Origin: Helianthus annuus
Lineage: Eukaryota; Streptophyta; Magnoliopsida; Asterales; Asteraceae
Assembly: GCF_002127325.2 (NCBI RefSeq)
Contig: NC_035436.2
Location: forward strand, 31,784,860 to 31,848,859
Direction: 5' to 3'
DNA: 64,000 nt
Each line of letters opens with the position of its first letter. The stretch's first letter is position 1. A program made the translations under genes and the position numbers. Of the stretch, positions 9,560-21,479 are shown piece after piece. A model generated the notes under the pieces. The model saw only the letters and a program-made list of their open reading frames with translations, searched no databases and was not told the DNA's origin.

Positions 9560-10348
9560 GTCAAGTATCAATCATGGGTGGCCAAGCCGGTAATGGTTTA
9601 AAAACCCGACAAGTCTTGGAGAATGTATATCGATTTTAAAGACTTGAACAAAGCACGCCCAAAGGATTGCTACCCGCTGCTCTGGATAGACCTCAAGGTT
9701 AACTCACTCACGGGCTTCTCGTGTTTTCTTGACACCTAAAAGGGTTACCATCAGATCCTAATGAAAGAAGAAGACAAGTAAAAAAAACCGCATTACACAC
9801 TGATAAAGGTATATTTCGCTACCAAAAAATGCCTTTTGTTTTAAGAAACGCAGGTGCCACTTATCAACGCCTGGTTGACAAAGCGTTTACCGAACAAACT
9901 GGAAAGAACATAGAAGCTTATGTTGAAGATTTGATGATTAAGAGCAAAACGGAATACCAAATGCTCAATGACATACAAGAAACCTTCCAAACCTCGAGAA
10001 AGATAAACATGAAAGCTTAATCCAGTCAAGTGCTCGTTTCTAGGGCACATCATGGGAAAACAAAGCATAAAAGCCAACCCTCAAAGGATGTGCTAACAAG
10101 AAAGGCTTTCAATGGAAAGCCTACAGCTTTGAAGCGTTTTACCTCAAAAGGAAGCCTTCAACCAAATGAAGCAACACTTGGCTTCACTCCCAGCCATTTC
10201 GGCTCCAGAAACAGGAGGAACGACCTCTATCTACCTTTCGATTGCTGAAAATACCATAAGTACGGCTCTAATCATTGAACGAAACAAAGTTCAGATACCC
10301 GTTTACTTTTTCAAAACTTCAAAATTAGCAGAAATCAAATATTCTTCT

Positions 10349-10360
<12 letters not shown>
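9560..10360 (+). pseudogene. Tat-like reverse transcriptase, decayed
   Basis: Recognisable RT blocks appear in order across shifting frames: SWRMYIDFKDLNKARPKDCYP (9616-9677), LDT.KGYHQILMKEEDK, MPFVLRNAGATYQRLVDKAF (9829-9890), and the active-site region IEAYVEDLMIKSKTE. The usual YVDD is YVED here, so the catalytic pair is damaged. A frame at 10166-10354 holds VYFFKTSKLAEIKYSSL, typical of the RT/RNase H connection. A run of more than 30 A (10352-10385) interrupts the region. Not functional. Confidence 0.75.
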
Positions 10361-10387
<27 letters not shown>

Positions 10388-10559
10388 TGCTCTGGCCCTA
10401 GTCCAAACGGCTAGAAGGCTTCGAAGGTACTTTCAGTCACACCCGATACAAGTGATCATTGACTAACCAATTAAGAATGTGCTTGAAAAAACAAGAAAAT
10501 TCCGGCCGATTAGCCAAATGAGTTGTGAAACTAGGTGAACACAAAATCACCTATGTCCT

Positions 10560-10990
10560 GAGAAAAGTTGTCAAAGCTCAAATCTTGGCTGACTTCATCT
10601 TGTAAGTCCCTAAAGAAGCCATAACAGAAGTTAATACAACTGCAGTTGAACCATCCAACCCTGATACCTGGAAGCTTTTTACCGATGAAGCTTCCAGCAT
10701 TGAAGGGTCAGGAGCAGGGCTAGTTCTAATTGATCCTAACGAATTGTAATTCACGTATGCCCTTCGTCTTGAATTTCTGTCTACAAAAAACAAAGCTGAG
10801 TATGAAGCACTGATTGTTGGGCTCAAGCTTGCAAAATATGGGTGTCAAAAGGCTTCAAGTCTTCACAGACTCGTTGCTTGTTTCAAACCAAATAAGTGAC
10901 AACTACATAGCCAAAGAAATGGGGGTTCAAAAGCTTCAAGTCCTTACAGACTCTCTCAAGCTAAGACAATAACAGCTACATAGCAAAAGA
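10560..10990 (+). pseudogene. Tat-like RNase H relic with a small duplication
   Basis: ILADFI, WKLFTDEASSIEGSGAGLVL and NKAEYEALIVGLKLA are hallmarks of the RNase H domain, which degrades RNA in the RNA-DNA hybrid. The first catalytic Asp (FTDEAS) remains. From about 10845 to 10990 a stretch containing GGCTTCAAGTCTTCACAGAC or a variant occurs twice, an imperfect tandem duplication inside the domain. Confidence 0.65.
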
Positions 10991-11027
10991 ACCCAACCTG
11001 TATTAGTACCGAGAGAAATCAAAGGAA

Positions 11028-12480
11028 TTGATGAACACATTTCAAACATTTTCCATCAAAAAAGTTCCAAGATCTCAAAACAAGAGAACTAATGCACTAA
11101 GCAAACTTGTATCTCCTACGTTTGCCCACCTCACCAAGAAGGTACTAATTGAGGTGTTAAAAACCTCATCCATCCAAAGACTTGAGGTTCAAGATGTGAT
11201 CACTAAAAAAGGGCCAAATTGGAGGACTCCCATTGAAAGGTTCCTCAAAATGGTGAATTACCTAATGACCAGACTGAGGCTAAAAGGGTTTGTATCAAGT
11301 CAAGGCAATATGTGTTACAAGGAGATATCCTTTACAAAAAGGATACCTTGCACCACTACTTTGATGCGTTGGCCCAGAACAAAGCCAATATCTGATCAAA
11401 GAGGTTCACGAAGGGATATGTGGAGCTCATTGTGGCCCAAAATCGGTAGTGTCAAAGTTGATGAACCTCGAACACTTTTGGCCTTCCATGCATCGAGATA
11501 CCTCCGAACAATTGCGAAAGTATGAAGCTTGTCAGTTACATGCTCCGGTACCCAAAAGCCTCAAACATGACCCCGTTCCCATCTCCTCGGCTTGGCTATT
11601 TCACAAGTAGGGAATAAACATCGTTGGTCCATCCCCACTAGCCAAATGAGGAGTCAAGCTCTTATTGGTAGCCGTGAACTACTTCACCAAGTGGCCAAAA
11701 GTAAAACTATTGGCAAAAATCTCAGGGAAACAGGTCATTGATTTCGTTTACGAAAACATAATCTGTCGTTTTGGGCTCCAGGGGTACTAGTCACGGATAA
11801 CGGGAAGTAGTTTGCTGAGAAGCCTTCTAGCTCCTGGTGTAAGGAGTTCAGAATAACCCAAATATTCAGCTCGGTAGCTCACCCATAATCCAACGACCAA
11901 GTTAATAGGATAAACAACAACATTGTTGAAAGGATTAAATCTCGATTGGAAAGATACGACAACAACTGGCTCGAATAGCTTCCCAATGTGCTATTGGAAA
12001 TTCGAACAACCAAGAAAACGAGCCACAAGAAAACACCCTACAGCCTAATGTTTGGATCAGAGGTTGTAATCCTAGCTGAAATCGGAGTAACAACACAAAG
12101 AACATTTAACATTGACCTCGAGCCAAATAAGAAAGAGACGATGTTGAATTTGGAACAACTCGAATAGGCTCGTGATTAAGCAGCCATACAAAAAGCAAGG
12201 TACAAGCAAAACATGGAATTGCATTACAATACACGGGTGAAGCATGAACACTTCAAGCCTGGGGACCTCGTGCTTCGAAATAATGAGGCCTACAAGAAAG
12301 AAAGCCAAGGAAAGCTCGGCCCTAAATAGGAAGGGCCATACACTATCCTTAAAGCCCACAAAGGGGGATCATACAAGCTGGCAGGTTCGCAAGGCAAAAA
12401 GCTTCCCCGCCATTGGAATGGCAAAAACCTTAAAAGGTTCCATGTTTAACCAAAACGTATTACAAATAGTTCCCAAAAGT
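11028..12480 (+). pseudogene. Tat-like integrase and C-terminal region, decayed
   Basis: In shifting frames I read fragments such as HCGPKSVVSKLM, FWPSMHRDTSEQLRKYEACQ (zinc-binding segment), INIVGPSPLAK, VAVNYFTKWPKV (catalytic core start), VTDNGK with FAE following, and near 12240-12430 a C-terminal segment with GDLVLRNNEAYKK and GPYTI. Integrase inserts the cDNA into the chromosome. Several stop codons and frame changes make it non-coding now. The 165-codon frame at 11028-11525 is part of it. Confidence 0.7.
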
Positions 12481-13205
12481 TGTTCTATTCCCCTAGTAAT
12501 CAAAGTACTTTGAAATGAATGAACGATAAATCAAAATTTGTCTTTCTATCCTATAATCAGGTTGAGAACCTAGCAAGAAACTCCATGGCAAGGGCCATGT
12601 AAGGGGATGAGCTCCCAGGCCACATCGCTCAATAGGTTCAAGGGTTGAATGGACCTATATAAGGGGTGAGTTCCTAAATCAATACAACTCCATGAGACTC
12701 AGAGAAATCTTAAAAATCATGTCTCATAGACGGGTTTGAACAGCCTACACCAAATGTTCCTTAAGCCCAAACATTGGCTTACGAACCAAAAAGACTCTAA
12801 GTGAATGTCATACATAGGATAGAGGTTGTATCTTCTTGTTAAAAATATCCTAAGGCTAAGTGACTGCAGCACTGAACCCTTTAAGGTATAAATAACATAA
12901 GATGCACCACCCAAAACAAAGACAGCATGCAAAATCAATGAAAACGCAAGGGAATAAATAGAACAACATAGAAAGATAAGTTAAAGATAGCAGGGGCCAT
13001 ACTGGCCATCAAACATAAAACATTGTCCACAAGCCTTCAAGGCTTTAACCACCAAGGGATCTAGACGGTTCCTTTAAAATAAAAAGATGTTCAAACAAAC
13101 AACCCATAACATGGTTCGACATGCTAAGAAAGCTATGAATTAAGGCCTCTTCTTCACTTAGCAACGTCAGGGATGGTAGACTTTGCTGCATCATCCTTCT
13201 TCGAA
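12481..13205. other. Non-coding stretch between integrase relic and antisense ORF
   Basis: No gene seen. It contains another AAGCCTTCAAGGCTT-type palindrome near 13026-13040, matching those in the gag relic. The rest has no feature I can name. Confidence 0.5.
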
Positions 13206-13212
13206 CCTCCAT

Positions 13213-15001
13213 CATCTTGGGTCTTTTTAAGCCTTCCTCTTTTTCCTCCCTGCTGCACCAGCTACCTCAGAGGCTTTAAGGCTTGAACCCTTTGAGCCCT
13301 CACCACCTTCAGAACACGTTTCCTCGCTATCTCCAAAGCAAGGACGTTTCTTCGAGAGGGACTTCAACACTTCATTACAAACAGCCTCATTAAGGCCCTT
13401 GGGTTTTAGCTCTTGCAAGACAGGCAAAGATTTACCAAAACACTTGGAGACTTCACCCACATAAGGGTAAACCATATGCTCAATCTTAAAAATTGTTCCC
13501 TTGAAGACTTTGAAGGCTTTGGGTCGAAAAAGAGAAGACTTTTCCTAAGGCTCCCCAGGTTCACAAAGCTTTGTAACCAGCAAACAAACCTTGGTGTCTC
13601 ACATGAGCAAGAAGCTTGGTGTACACATCACCCAAGACTTTGTCGAACTCCGACGAATGGAGAAGATAGGTAACCACTTGCTGTAATCCATGCTCAATGA
13701 GCCGTTTATTATCACCAGTTTCCTGGGAAAGTGAAGCCTTTAACCCTTCTTTCTCCTCCAAGGAGGCTACTTCTGAACCTCCAAAGCAGCCCTATCAACC
13801 CTGACTTGAACCCTGTCAGCTTCCAAGCGTTTTTCCAACTCAACCATCTCAGTCTTGTGCTGGGAAGAAAGCTCATCAATCCTCAACATCAGCTTTTCTC
13901 CCTCCCAGCATAACCCTCTGCCTCCTTCTTTAGAGTAGCTAGTGAAGCCTTCATCTCATCCCTCTTCTTCGAGAAGACATCATATTCTCGCATCCTCTTG
14001 CGAAATCGGGATACACCCTCTGGAAGCAAGGCAACAAGGTTACAAGCACCCATTACCATTTTTCGAAATCATCAAGTCATCATCCATAGATGAGCAAGAA
14101 CCTCGAACAACAGGAGAATCAAAGTGGGTAAGAACATCTTCACAAACGAATGAAGGCTTGAAGCTGTCACCAACTGTGACCTTCCAATCCGGCACATAAA
14201 CCTCCCCTGGATTAACATTGGTGGAACCTTCACCACCCTTCCCGGAACCCTTCAAGCTCACAAACTTTTTACCCGCCAAACCACCAAGGGCCATCCCTTG
14301 TCCTTTTTGATTTTCCCCAACCCCAACTTCTAAATCATCTGAAGCCTCTATGTCATTACTTAGTTCCACTGGCTCAGAAGCCGATGGTTGGTCAGCAGTC
14401 TTTATCAAACAGCAGCTCGAACGACGAGTAGAGACCTTGGAAGCACCGACCCTAGTAAAGCCTTTGACATTTGGAAGGTTCACATAACCTGAACCCTTGA
14501 ACCTGTGTTCAGCACCTCTGGCAACAGCATCTTCACCGGGGGTGGCCTCAGCATCCCCAAACACAACATCAGAGGTATCATCACTCTTGATAAAGCATAA
14601 GGCAAAATCATCATACCCTGATCATACCTCATGAGCACAGGGTCATGATCCGGCCTGTCCCACAAGGTACTCACACCCATCAATACTAAAAGGTGTTCAG
14701 GAAAGGGACGAAGCCTTGAAGGACACTTCCTAATGGCTTTTAAACAATCTAGTTCAGACTCAAATGGCTTAAGCTTGTTTAACATAGCATCGGGGTGCCT
14801 CCAAACAAGCTTGAAGAAAACAATGGACTCAGAAATCCAGAAAATTCGGTCCTTCCAAGAACAAACGGTAGTAACCATAGACGAAATTAAACACACATCA
14901 ACCTGAGATGTTTCAAAGGTAAAACAATCGTCGTTCTTGGCTAACTGAAAGAAACGGCGGAACAACAACAACGATAGGTCATACCCTATCGCTGGACACA
15001 A
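13213..15001 (-). pseudogene. Antisense extra ORF of the Tat-like element (gypsy-type 'putative transposase' family), decayed
   Basis: It is read on the minus strand, opposite to pol. The segment 15001-14480 gives a 173-codon frame with FRRFFQLAKNDDCFTFE, WKDRIFWISESIVFFKLVWR and RPFPEHLLVLMGVS. This is the pattern I recall for the plant 'putative gypsy type transposon' domain found in extra ORFs of Tat-clade elements. A frameshift leads into 14564-14040 (VYVPDWKVTVGDSF, then a Ser/Gly-rich region). Further decayed frames hold coiled-coil-like sequence (ELEKRLEADRVQVRVDRAAL near 13840), and the end at 13227 has a basic GRKKRKA tail. Several frameshifts and stops interrupt it. Its function is unknown. 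Confidence 0.6.
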
Positions 15002-15510
15002 AACATCAAAGTGTAAAACCCTAGCAAGACCTTAAGGGTGTAACTGAACAAACGACACATGATAATACTTTAAAATATTCAGAACAAAGACTGAAAACGG
15101 ATGACACAAGTTGGAAAACTCGAAATGACAGCAATAAAGAGCAATCGAACCAGCGGGACACTAATCGATCGATTTATCTAAACCCGGAGCCACCGGATTA
15201 AACTTTGGATCGATCCCCCATTATTTACAAAAAGCCTCAACTTCCTCTAGTGAGACAAGAATAACTCACATACATATCTTTGCTAGCACCCAGGAGAGAC
15301 GATCGAAAGAAAAAATAAAGTGAAATCTAGGAAATTATTTTTACGCAAAAGGCAAAAAACTGCCATCCATCACATTAACTGTCATTTCAAAATTCAAATC
15401 CAAAAAAAAACTTAGTCGCCTGATAACCTTTCAAGCCTTGAAGCCTTTAAGCAATAAAAATTGTGTACAAAAGTCAGAAGCATTTGAGCTTACACCCCAA
15501 ATACCTCTGA

Positions 15511-15523
15511 CTTGGGGGGCTAA
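15511..15523 (+). other. Polypurine tract of the Tat-like element
   Basis: CTTGGGGGGCTAA lies directly before the 3' LTR start TGACGGGGG. This is the usual priming site for plus-strand DNA. Confidence 0.75.
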
Positions 15524-16155
15524 TGACGGGGGTAGCTCAAACCTTAATAACCTGATTAGAGACACAACAGCTTAAAAGGTTGAAAGGTTAAAAGGTTCCG
15601 AAATAGTCCAACGGTCATGAACAGTAAAAAGGACAAGCACAGTGTCCAGTTACATCAACACTTAACGTGTGAAACCTTCTGCCCAGCCGCAACCAGAACA
15701 TGTGGGAGAGCACACCCTTTTGTCCGCAGGTCCAAACCCTTCAACCCCCAAAATGGGCAAACCCCTCACTGCAAGCACAGATTCACTAGTCACGGGTTTC
15801 TCCTTTGAGAAACACATTCCCCTATAAAATGCATGTCATTCCACCATGTCATTCACTCCAGAATCAGCAGATGTCACTCTAACTCTTTGATTCTCCTTCT
15901 CCCTCTTGAGAACTAGCTTCATGCTTGCTTCTCTTCTTCACACTAAATAATTCATCTTCTCCAATGATCGCTTTCTGGGCTGATTTCTAATCAGCTCAAA
16001 ATCTAAGGAAGATAAAAACAATACTAGTGAATCTCTCTCCACGTCTGGCAAACGTAGGGGGACCCCACGACCTGCGTTAGGCTAATCGAACCCCTGAACC
16101 CTTTTACTTCAGAGATATCGCTACAGGACTTGGTCTATTATTTGTTGCATCAACA
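15524..16155 (+). repeat. 3' LTR of the Tat-like element (632 bp)
   Basis: Begins TGACGGGGGTAGC and ends GCATCAACA. It includes a CCTATAAAATGC TATA-like box near 15822 and the uninterrupted CCAATGATCG site (15961) into which Tekay-1 inserted in the partner LTR. A 63-codon frame inside (15617-15808) is not credible as a gene. Confidence 0.85.
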
Positions 16156-16330
16156 ATACCAAAGTACACTTTTTTTTCAATCATTAGTGAGGGTTTCCAG
16201 AAATCAAATGAGATCATGTTTAAATGGACACGATTCTTTTTTCCTGAAAGTACTCGTAATACCATGTATCCACATAAAAATTTTGCATTTGACTTTTAAC
16301 TTTACATAGTTCATTTTATATTATAAGAAA
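16156..16330. other. Flank right of the Tat-like element
   Basis: Short A/T-rich stretch with no gene. The other target duplication copy is outside the window. Confidence 0.4.
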
Positions 16331-16705
16331 GAGTTAAATGCCATTTTAGTCCCTGTGGTTTGGGCCATTTTGCCAGTTTAGTCCAAAGGTTTCTTTTTAA
16401 CCTGTGGGTACAAAAAGGTTTCACAGTTGCCATTTTAGTCCACTGAGTTAACTTCATCCATTTTTTCTGTTAACGAGAAGGCCAATTTGGTCATTTTGTA
16501 TGTAATTCTGTTAACTAAAAGGCCAATTCGGCCATATAAAATGACCGAATTTGCCTTCTCGTTAACAGAAAAAATGGATGAAGTTAACCCAGTGAACTAA
16601 AATCGCAACTGTGAAACCTTTTTGGACCCACATGTTAAAAATGAAACCTTTGGACTAAACTGGCAAAATGGCCCAAACCACAGAGACTAAAATTGCATTT
16701 AACTC
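16331..16705. mobile_element. Mutator-type MITE (375 bp)
   Basis: A near-complete inverted repeat. It starts GAGTTAAATGCC and ends GCATTTAACTC, with arms of about 180 bp separated by a short centre. The 9-bp sequence TATAAGAAA flanks both sides (16322-16330 and 16706-16714), as expected for Mutator-like insertion. There is no coding capacity. The terminal bases match those of the Pack-MULE at 25566. Confidence 0.9.
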
Positions 16706-16714
16706 TATAAGAAA

Positions 16715-17878
16715 TTCATCTTGTTCTTTTCCATCCATATCTTCTTCCACAATTTGTCGGATTTTCTTCTCTTTTTAAATGACCATGTTCATATGTTAAA
16801 TGTGTGGTATCTTGATGATGATACGTAAGAGCCGCCTTATACAAATTTTAGAATAGATTAGAACAAGCATACGATCATCTAAGTAATCCAAAAAGCAATA
16901 TTCAATGTTATCAACTACATTAAGCAATATTCAATGTTATCTACTACATTAAGCCATATTCCTTGGCGAAGCTTAGGGGTCGATTTTTCCTAATTCCGGG
17001 GGCGAAAACGTATATACCTAAAAATTTCTATACGAAGGTACTGTTCATAACACTACGCGTCGAAAAGTTCAAGAAAGTGGGGGGGGGGGGGCGCCCCCTC
17101 CCGCCCCAAGGAAGTTGCGCCCCTGACTACAATATTTGTAAAACGATAATTTAAAAAATTAATAAAGCAATATTTATGCATGAATTTTGCATGTGGACAT
17201 ACTTTAAACAATGTTGATAAGGCCACACGGGGTGGCATCGTTATGGGCCGTGATACAATAGTATCACTCGTGGAACACCACCCCGCCTAATTCCATCACT
17301 AGTGATGGAGTATAACGAGTTATATGTATAACGCGTTGAAAAACTTTGGTGATGAATGTGTATCTTGTACATTGTGCATTAATACTTGTACATTGAAATC
17401 CCATCACTAGTGATACTACCCCCCTCCTCCCCTAAGTTTTGCATATACTTTAAACAAATTAGGTGATTAAATTTATTTCAAACTAAAAGGAAACCTGAAT
17501 AACCATCGATGAAAGTTTAAGAGGTGTGACGTACACACTCATTGAAGACTAGTACAATCTTTGAACTCAATTAGGGCTCTGTTTTAATGGAATTTATGAC
17601 ACCCTTGGTCGTTTATCCAGGTGTTCGACCCACGAAAACATTTGTCTCTATATCATAGTTCACGGGACTCCAAACTAATTTAAAGTTATGTGTGTTTTAA
17701 GTTAAATCTCTTTCTAAACTTTTTTTAATGTAGTTGATCCATTAATGAGTTTCATGTGAAGTTTATATTTTTAGAGAAATTATGTGTTATTCAATATATA
17801 TTACTCAAGGTGAGGGAAAAAAAAAAAAAAAAAAAAAAAAACCCTAAAATCAAAAACTCCATTATCAGACAAAATCTT
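16715..17878. other. Gene-free region with degraded repeat
   Basis: About 1.2 kb with no gene. It includes a poly-G run and GC-rich palindromic bases near 17078-17102, a pair of CCATCACTAGTGAT sequences (17293 and 17401) that may mark a decayed MITE, and poly-A at about 17817-17841. I cannot classify it further. Confidence 0.4.
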
Positions 17879-18116
17879 GTTGTCCATGGCTTTATAGTCT
17901 AGTGGCATTTTCGGGGTGGTATAAGGCTTTGAGATCAATAGGTTCTGCGTTCGATTCTCACAAAGAGGTTTTTCTCATATTTATTGGATTTCTTTCTGAA
18001 TTGGTGTATATGCATTATGCCTAGTGGAGATGGATGGATCGGATGATTCCGCTTGTGACACGATGATACTTCAGTGATGCGTCAGTATCCAAATTTGCCG
18101 TTAAAAAAAAAATCAA
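17879..18116 (+). mobile_element. tRNA-derived SINE (238 bp)
   Basis: A pol III A-box-like TAGTCTAGTGG lies at 17895-17905 and a B-box-like GTTCGATTC at 17949-17957, about 43 bp apart as in tRNA genes. The element ends in an A-rich tail (from 18102). A perfect 10-bp target duplication ACAAAATCTT flanks it (17869-17878 and 18117-18126), which marks an L1-type endonuclease insertion. The body after the B box is not tRNA-like. It is non-autonomous and copied by LINE machinery. I do not name the family. Confidence 0.85.
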
Positions 18117-18126
18117 ACAAAATCTT

Positions 18127-19500
18127 CTAACTTACGTAATTCCCCTCATTGTTACTTGAACTTGGTCATAATCAGTTAATAACTCCCGTAGAATCTGCGG
18201 ATTCCCATGCCTTTGAGATTACGCGTCCGGCTGAGATTTGTTTCCAAACATTAAATAACATACCTAACTAAAATAATTAAAATAAATAAAACATAATTGT
18301 TATAATTTACATGTTTTTAATATTTTCCATTTTGTAAGGCTGTAAGGTATTCGGCTCCCTTGGGGTTGCACCGCCCATCGCACGATCTCCCTATTAGGTG
18401 ATAATAATTTATATTTTTATTCTAAAGTAGAATATAATGATTTTGTTGGAATATATTAACAGAACACATAGATAGTTTTTCTTTATGTAGCAATCTTAAC
18501 GAGATTTGGGTCACAAATGACTTTGTTCATCTACTATGTTTTGTGATTAATACGTATTTACAAAAAAATAGGTTAAATTGTGTGGTTATATAAAAATTAT
18601 AAACATCTGTATGTATGTCATTCAACGTTAATAACTTTATAAATCTACTTTAATGACGAGTGTACTTGCATGTATACATGCATAGATGCATATGTTAATT
18701 ACATAATATAAGTCTACAAAAATACTAGGTTATAGACAGGCCCGTGTATTATACACAAATTTATATAAATTCTATAACTTAATAATGTATACACCAATTT
18801 ATATAAGTTAATAATGTGTACACTATTTTTAAATTAAAATTTATATAACAATACACAACTAAATTATTTTTATTCATACAACAACTTACAACAATTTGAT
18901 GGGTAATGAAGGTAGCAAACCATAGAACTTTATTTCAAGTCGTGATTTTATCTAAAAGTAAATAAAAAATTCAAAACATTGAGGTTAGATTTGTTTCTTT
19001 GGCCATGACCGAACCAACTAGTTATCACTTTTACGTTTTTTTTTTTTTTTCTTAATTGATAGTGATAACTAGTTGGTTTGGTCTGTTTAAATTAAGAAAG
19101 GTTTCGTCTTCCAGTTGTACGGGAAGCCAAGTTCAGAGAATAGAACTGTCTTGAATAAATCAAAGTGTTGTTTAAAATTTACAAACACGCAAAATAATTT
19201 GGAAAGACAAATAAAATCCCTTAATTAGATGAACGAGTTTAAAAAGTATTAATTGAAGTGGTTTTAACTACGGTTAGATATGGCATAATTATCATATATT
19301 TACGATATTTAATTGAAAAAAGTAATTATGACATGTATCTTAGTCATATATACATATGAGCATATTGTTAAAATTTTAAATTGGAGGTGTTGTCATATGA
19401 CATTAATGAGAATCGTTTATTAAAAGTATGATATGTTAAACACATTTATATAATCTTAGAGACAAAGGTCGGTGGGGTTTTCCCGCCGACAAAAGCAGTC
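18127..19500. other. A/T-rich gene-free region
   Basis: No gene recognised. At 19009-19083 two arms of about 23 bases, one containing AACTAGTTATCACT, form an inverted repeat around a T-run. Short A/T repeats are common. Confidence 0.4.
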
Positions 19501-19579
19501 CAACTTTCACAAATGCCAGTTTTGTTCCTCACTCATATTCTGTCCTTTTCTTCCTTAGTCTTCATACGTACACATACAT

Positions 19580-19770
19580 CACACACAGATAGAGCACAGA
19601 TAGATAGAGAAAGAGTTTTAGAGAGAGAAGCATAAAGAGAGGGAGGAGATCAGAGATGAGATACTAAAGGAGGTCGGCCATGGCCTATCGGAACTAAATC
19701 AACGTCCTCACAAGAAGCTTTTCATGATTTCATCTTGGATTTCAAAAGGGATGTTATCTTTCATCTTAAT
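19580..19770 (+). pseudogene. Possible 5' exon relic of a host gene (signal-anchor-like)
   Basis: The stretch has the look of a plant 5' UTR (repeated GATAGAGA/GAGAGAGA) followed by a frame containing GLSELNQRPHKKLF and a hydrophobic run GMLSFILIL ending at GTATGA, which could be a splice donor. The frame lacks an upstream ATG in phase. ATGs at 19654 and 19680 are in another frame, which soon stops. No downstream exon was found. It could be a decayed gene start or chance; I do not assign a function. Confidence 0.2.
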
Positions 19771-19906
19771 CTTGGTATGAACGATGCTTTATGTTAGGAC
19801 ATGTCGATAATTTTTATTAAAAAAATAGGAAGTGGGATGGGATGGGATGAGTGGCTGAACAAAGGAAAAACATAACCCTAATTTTGAAACATTAAACACC
19901 TTAGCT

Positions 19907-19908
<2 letters not shown>

Positions 19909-19942
<34 letters not shown>
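19909..19942. repeat. (CT)17 microsatellite
   Basis: Seventeen uninterrupted CT units. Confidence 0.95.
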
Positions 19943-19945
<3 letters not shown>

Positions 19946-20606
19946 CGTCTCCATGGTTGACTCCACACTTCACCCCTTTAGAGCATATTCGTGTCTTAAC
20001 AAGTTGTGTTCATGACTTAATAGGTCATATAATGTGTTGGTAAGTTTTTTCATGTCATAACAGGTCGTGTTCATGTAACCTATTTATTATAAGGCTTGTG
20101 TTTAAAAAAACTAACATGATAAGATTTCGTGTCGTATTCGTATTTACATGTTTCTTGTTCGTGTCTTATCATGTTTGTGTCTTAACATGTCATGTCTAAC
20201 ACGCTTTGTCATCCCAATTTTTTTTCTTTTTAATTTGTTTTAATTAAAAAGTTAGTAATGTTATGTATGTATGAAACACACGTCTTTCCTAATCAACCAA
20301 AGGCTACTACGATCAAATTCCCATTTATTAACTATGCTATTCAGTGTGAGAAACTTAATTAATTGTTAATTAGCTTCATGAATCATGCATGCATTAGTTT
20401 AAGCTAATCAAAATATTCTTGAGTTTGTTGAGAAAAAGGGTAATTAAAATAATTAAGAAGACTTGTATTGACTTTAATTAGTCAAACCAATTATTTAATT
20501 GACACGCATGAGGAAATAATACAATGTACAAAAGGACAAACCGTCTTTTATCAAGCTACTTTATTCAATCGAATACTTTAATCGAATCCTTCTATCAAAG
20601 CTAGTA

Positions 20607-20608
<2 letters not shown>
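19943..20608. other. Gene-free region with CGTGTC/TAACA-rich repeat
   Basis: Between 19990 and 20215 short motifs such as CGTGTCTTAACA, TCATGTC and GTGTTCATG recur. This resembles a common dispersed plant repeat, but I could not find clear ends. The rest is A/T-rich and featureless. Confidence 0.35.

Positions 20609-20672
<64 letters not shown>
20609..20672. repeat. (AAT)n microsatellite
   Basis: About 21 AAT units. It creates false poly-Tyr and poly-Leu reading frames on the minus strand. Confidence 0.95.
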
Positions 20673-20674
<2 letters not shown>

Positions 20675-21479
20675 TAATTCGTTTAGAGATTGTTCTATTG
20701 CCACAAAGATTTGGAAACTTGTTGCATGTCTGGCTTTTGCTTGATGTGGATTTTTTGATAATGGTACGACCAAAAACTATCGTGGACATGCTAGACACCT
20801 TGTTGATCTTGACTAAACGGAAAAGATTGATTGTGTTTGTTTGTTTGTTTCATGATGTGTTGGGCTAGAGGCGTCTCTGAAAATTCACGTATAATGTTCG
20901 AGATTGAAAAAATGTGTCCTTCCAATATGTTTTGTTATCATTTAAAAAAAAATTAAATTAGCATTGGGCTCAATAAACCTAATTTCAAGTGAGCTAAGTT
21001 CTAAACCATAAAAAATAATTTGTAAATAAGCCTATATTGGAAGTGGTATGTGTTTATTGTTTCAAAAAATAACATATACGTATCGAATTTTTTTAAATTG
21101 TATGTCCCTCAAAATCGCGGGTCTTGTGCAGAGGTCCTCCTCGCACGCCATCAAAGCCTCCCATGTGCTGGGCTATTGAGATTTAGGAATATGTTGCTCT
21201 ATCAGCCGAAAGAGATTCGAAGCAGATAAATTATTTATTTAATTATTTATAATTCATTTATTTGGTACTCTAATAGAAATTGTAAATGTAAGTTTGCTTA
21301 GGATGAGTGGCTGAAAAATCCTCTGCTCTTGAGGTAAACTTTTTCCTTTGAGCCTCGCTCCTTGTCATGCCTTTTTTATAAATCACTTCGGTTGTTCATA
21401 AAAGATAATAAAAAAAAATTATGTATTAGTGCAAGGAGACCCCTATGAGAATATGAAAAACTTGTAAAACTTATGACTA
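20673..21479. other. Gene-free region
   Basis: No ORF, RNA gene or repeat structure that I can support. Confidence 0.4.

Larger units (their letters stand above)
6641..16155 (+). mobile_element. Decayed Tat-like Ty3/gypsy retrotransposon with interrupted 5' LTR
   Basis: The order on the plus strand is: remnant of 5' LTR (6641-6835), PBS, gag, protease, RT, RNase H and integrase relics, an antisense extra ORF, polypurine tract, and 3' LTR (15524-16155). The PBS-like string TTGGCACCCACCGTGGGG and the antisense gypsy-type ORF match Tat/Retand-type elements as I know them. Every pol domain carries stops or frameshifts. The 195 shared LTR bases differ at about seven sites by eye, so it is older than the Tekay elements. 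The first 437 bp of the 5' LTR lie left of Tekay-1, outside the window. Confidence 0.85.

Noticed and set aside
14040..14199. Plus-strand frame in the antisense ORF region
   Set aside because: It is the complement of the Tat extra ORF and has no independent support.
17895..17957. Possible tRNA gene
   Set aside because: A and B boxes are present, but the sequence does not fold as a tRNA and lies in a SINE with poly(A) and target duplication.
20561..20798. Two minus-strand frames of 65-70 codons rich in Tyr or Leu
   Set aside because: They are translations of the (AAT)n microsatellite.
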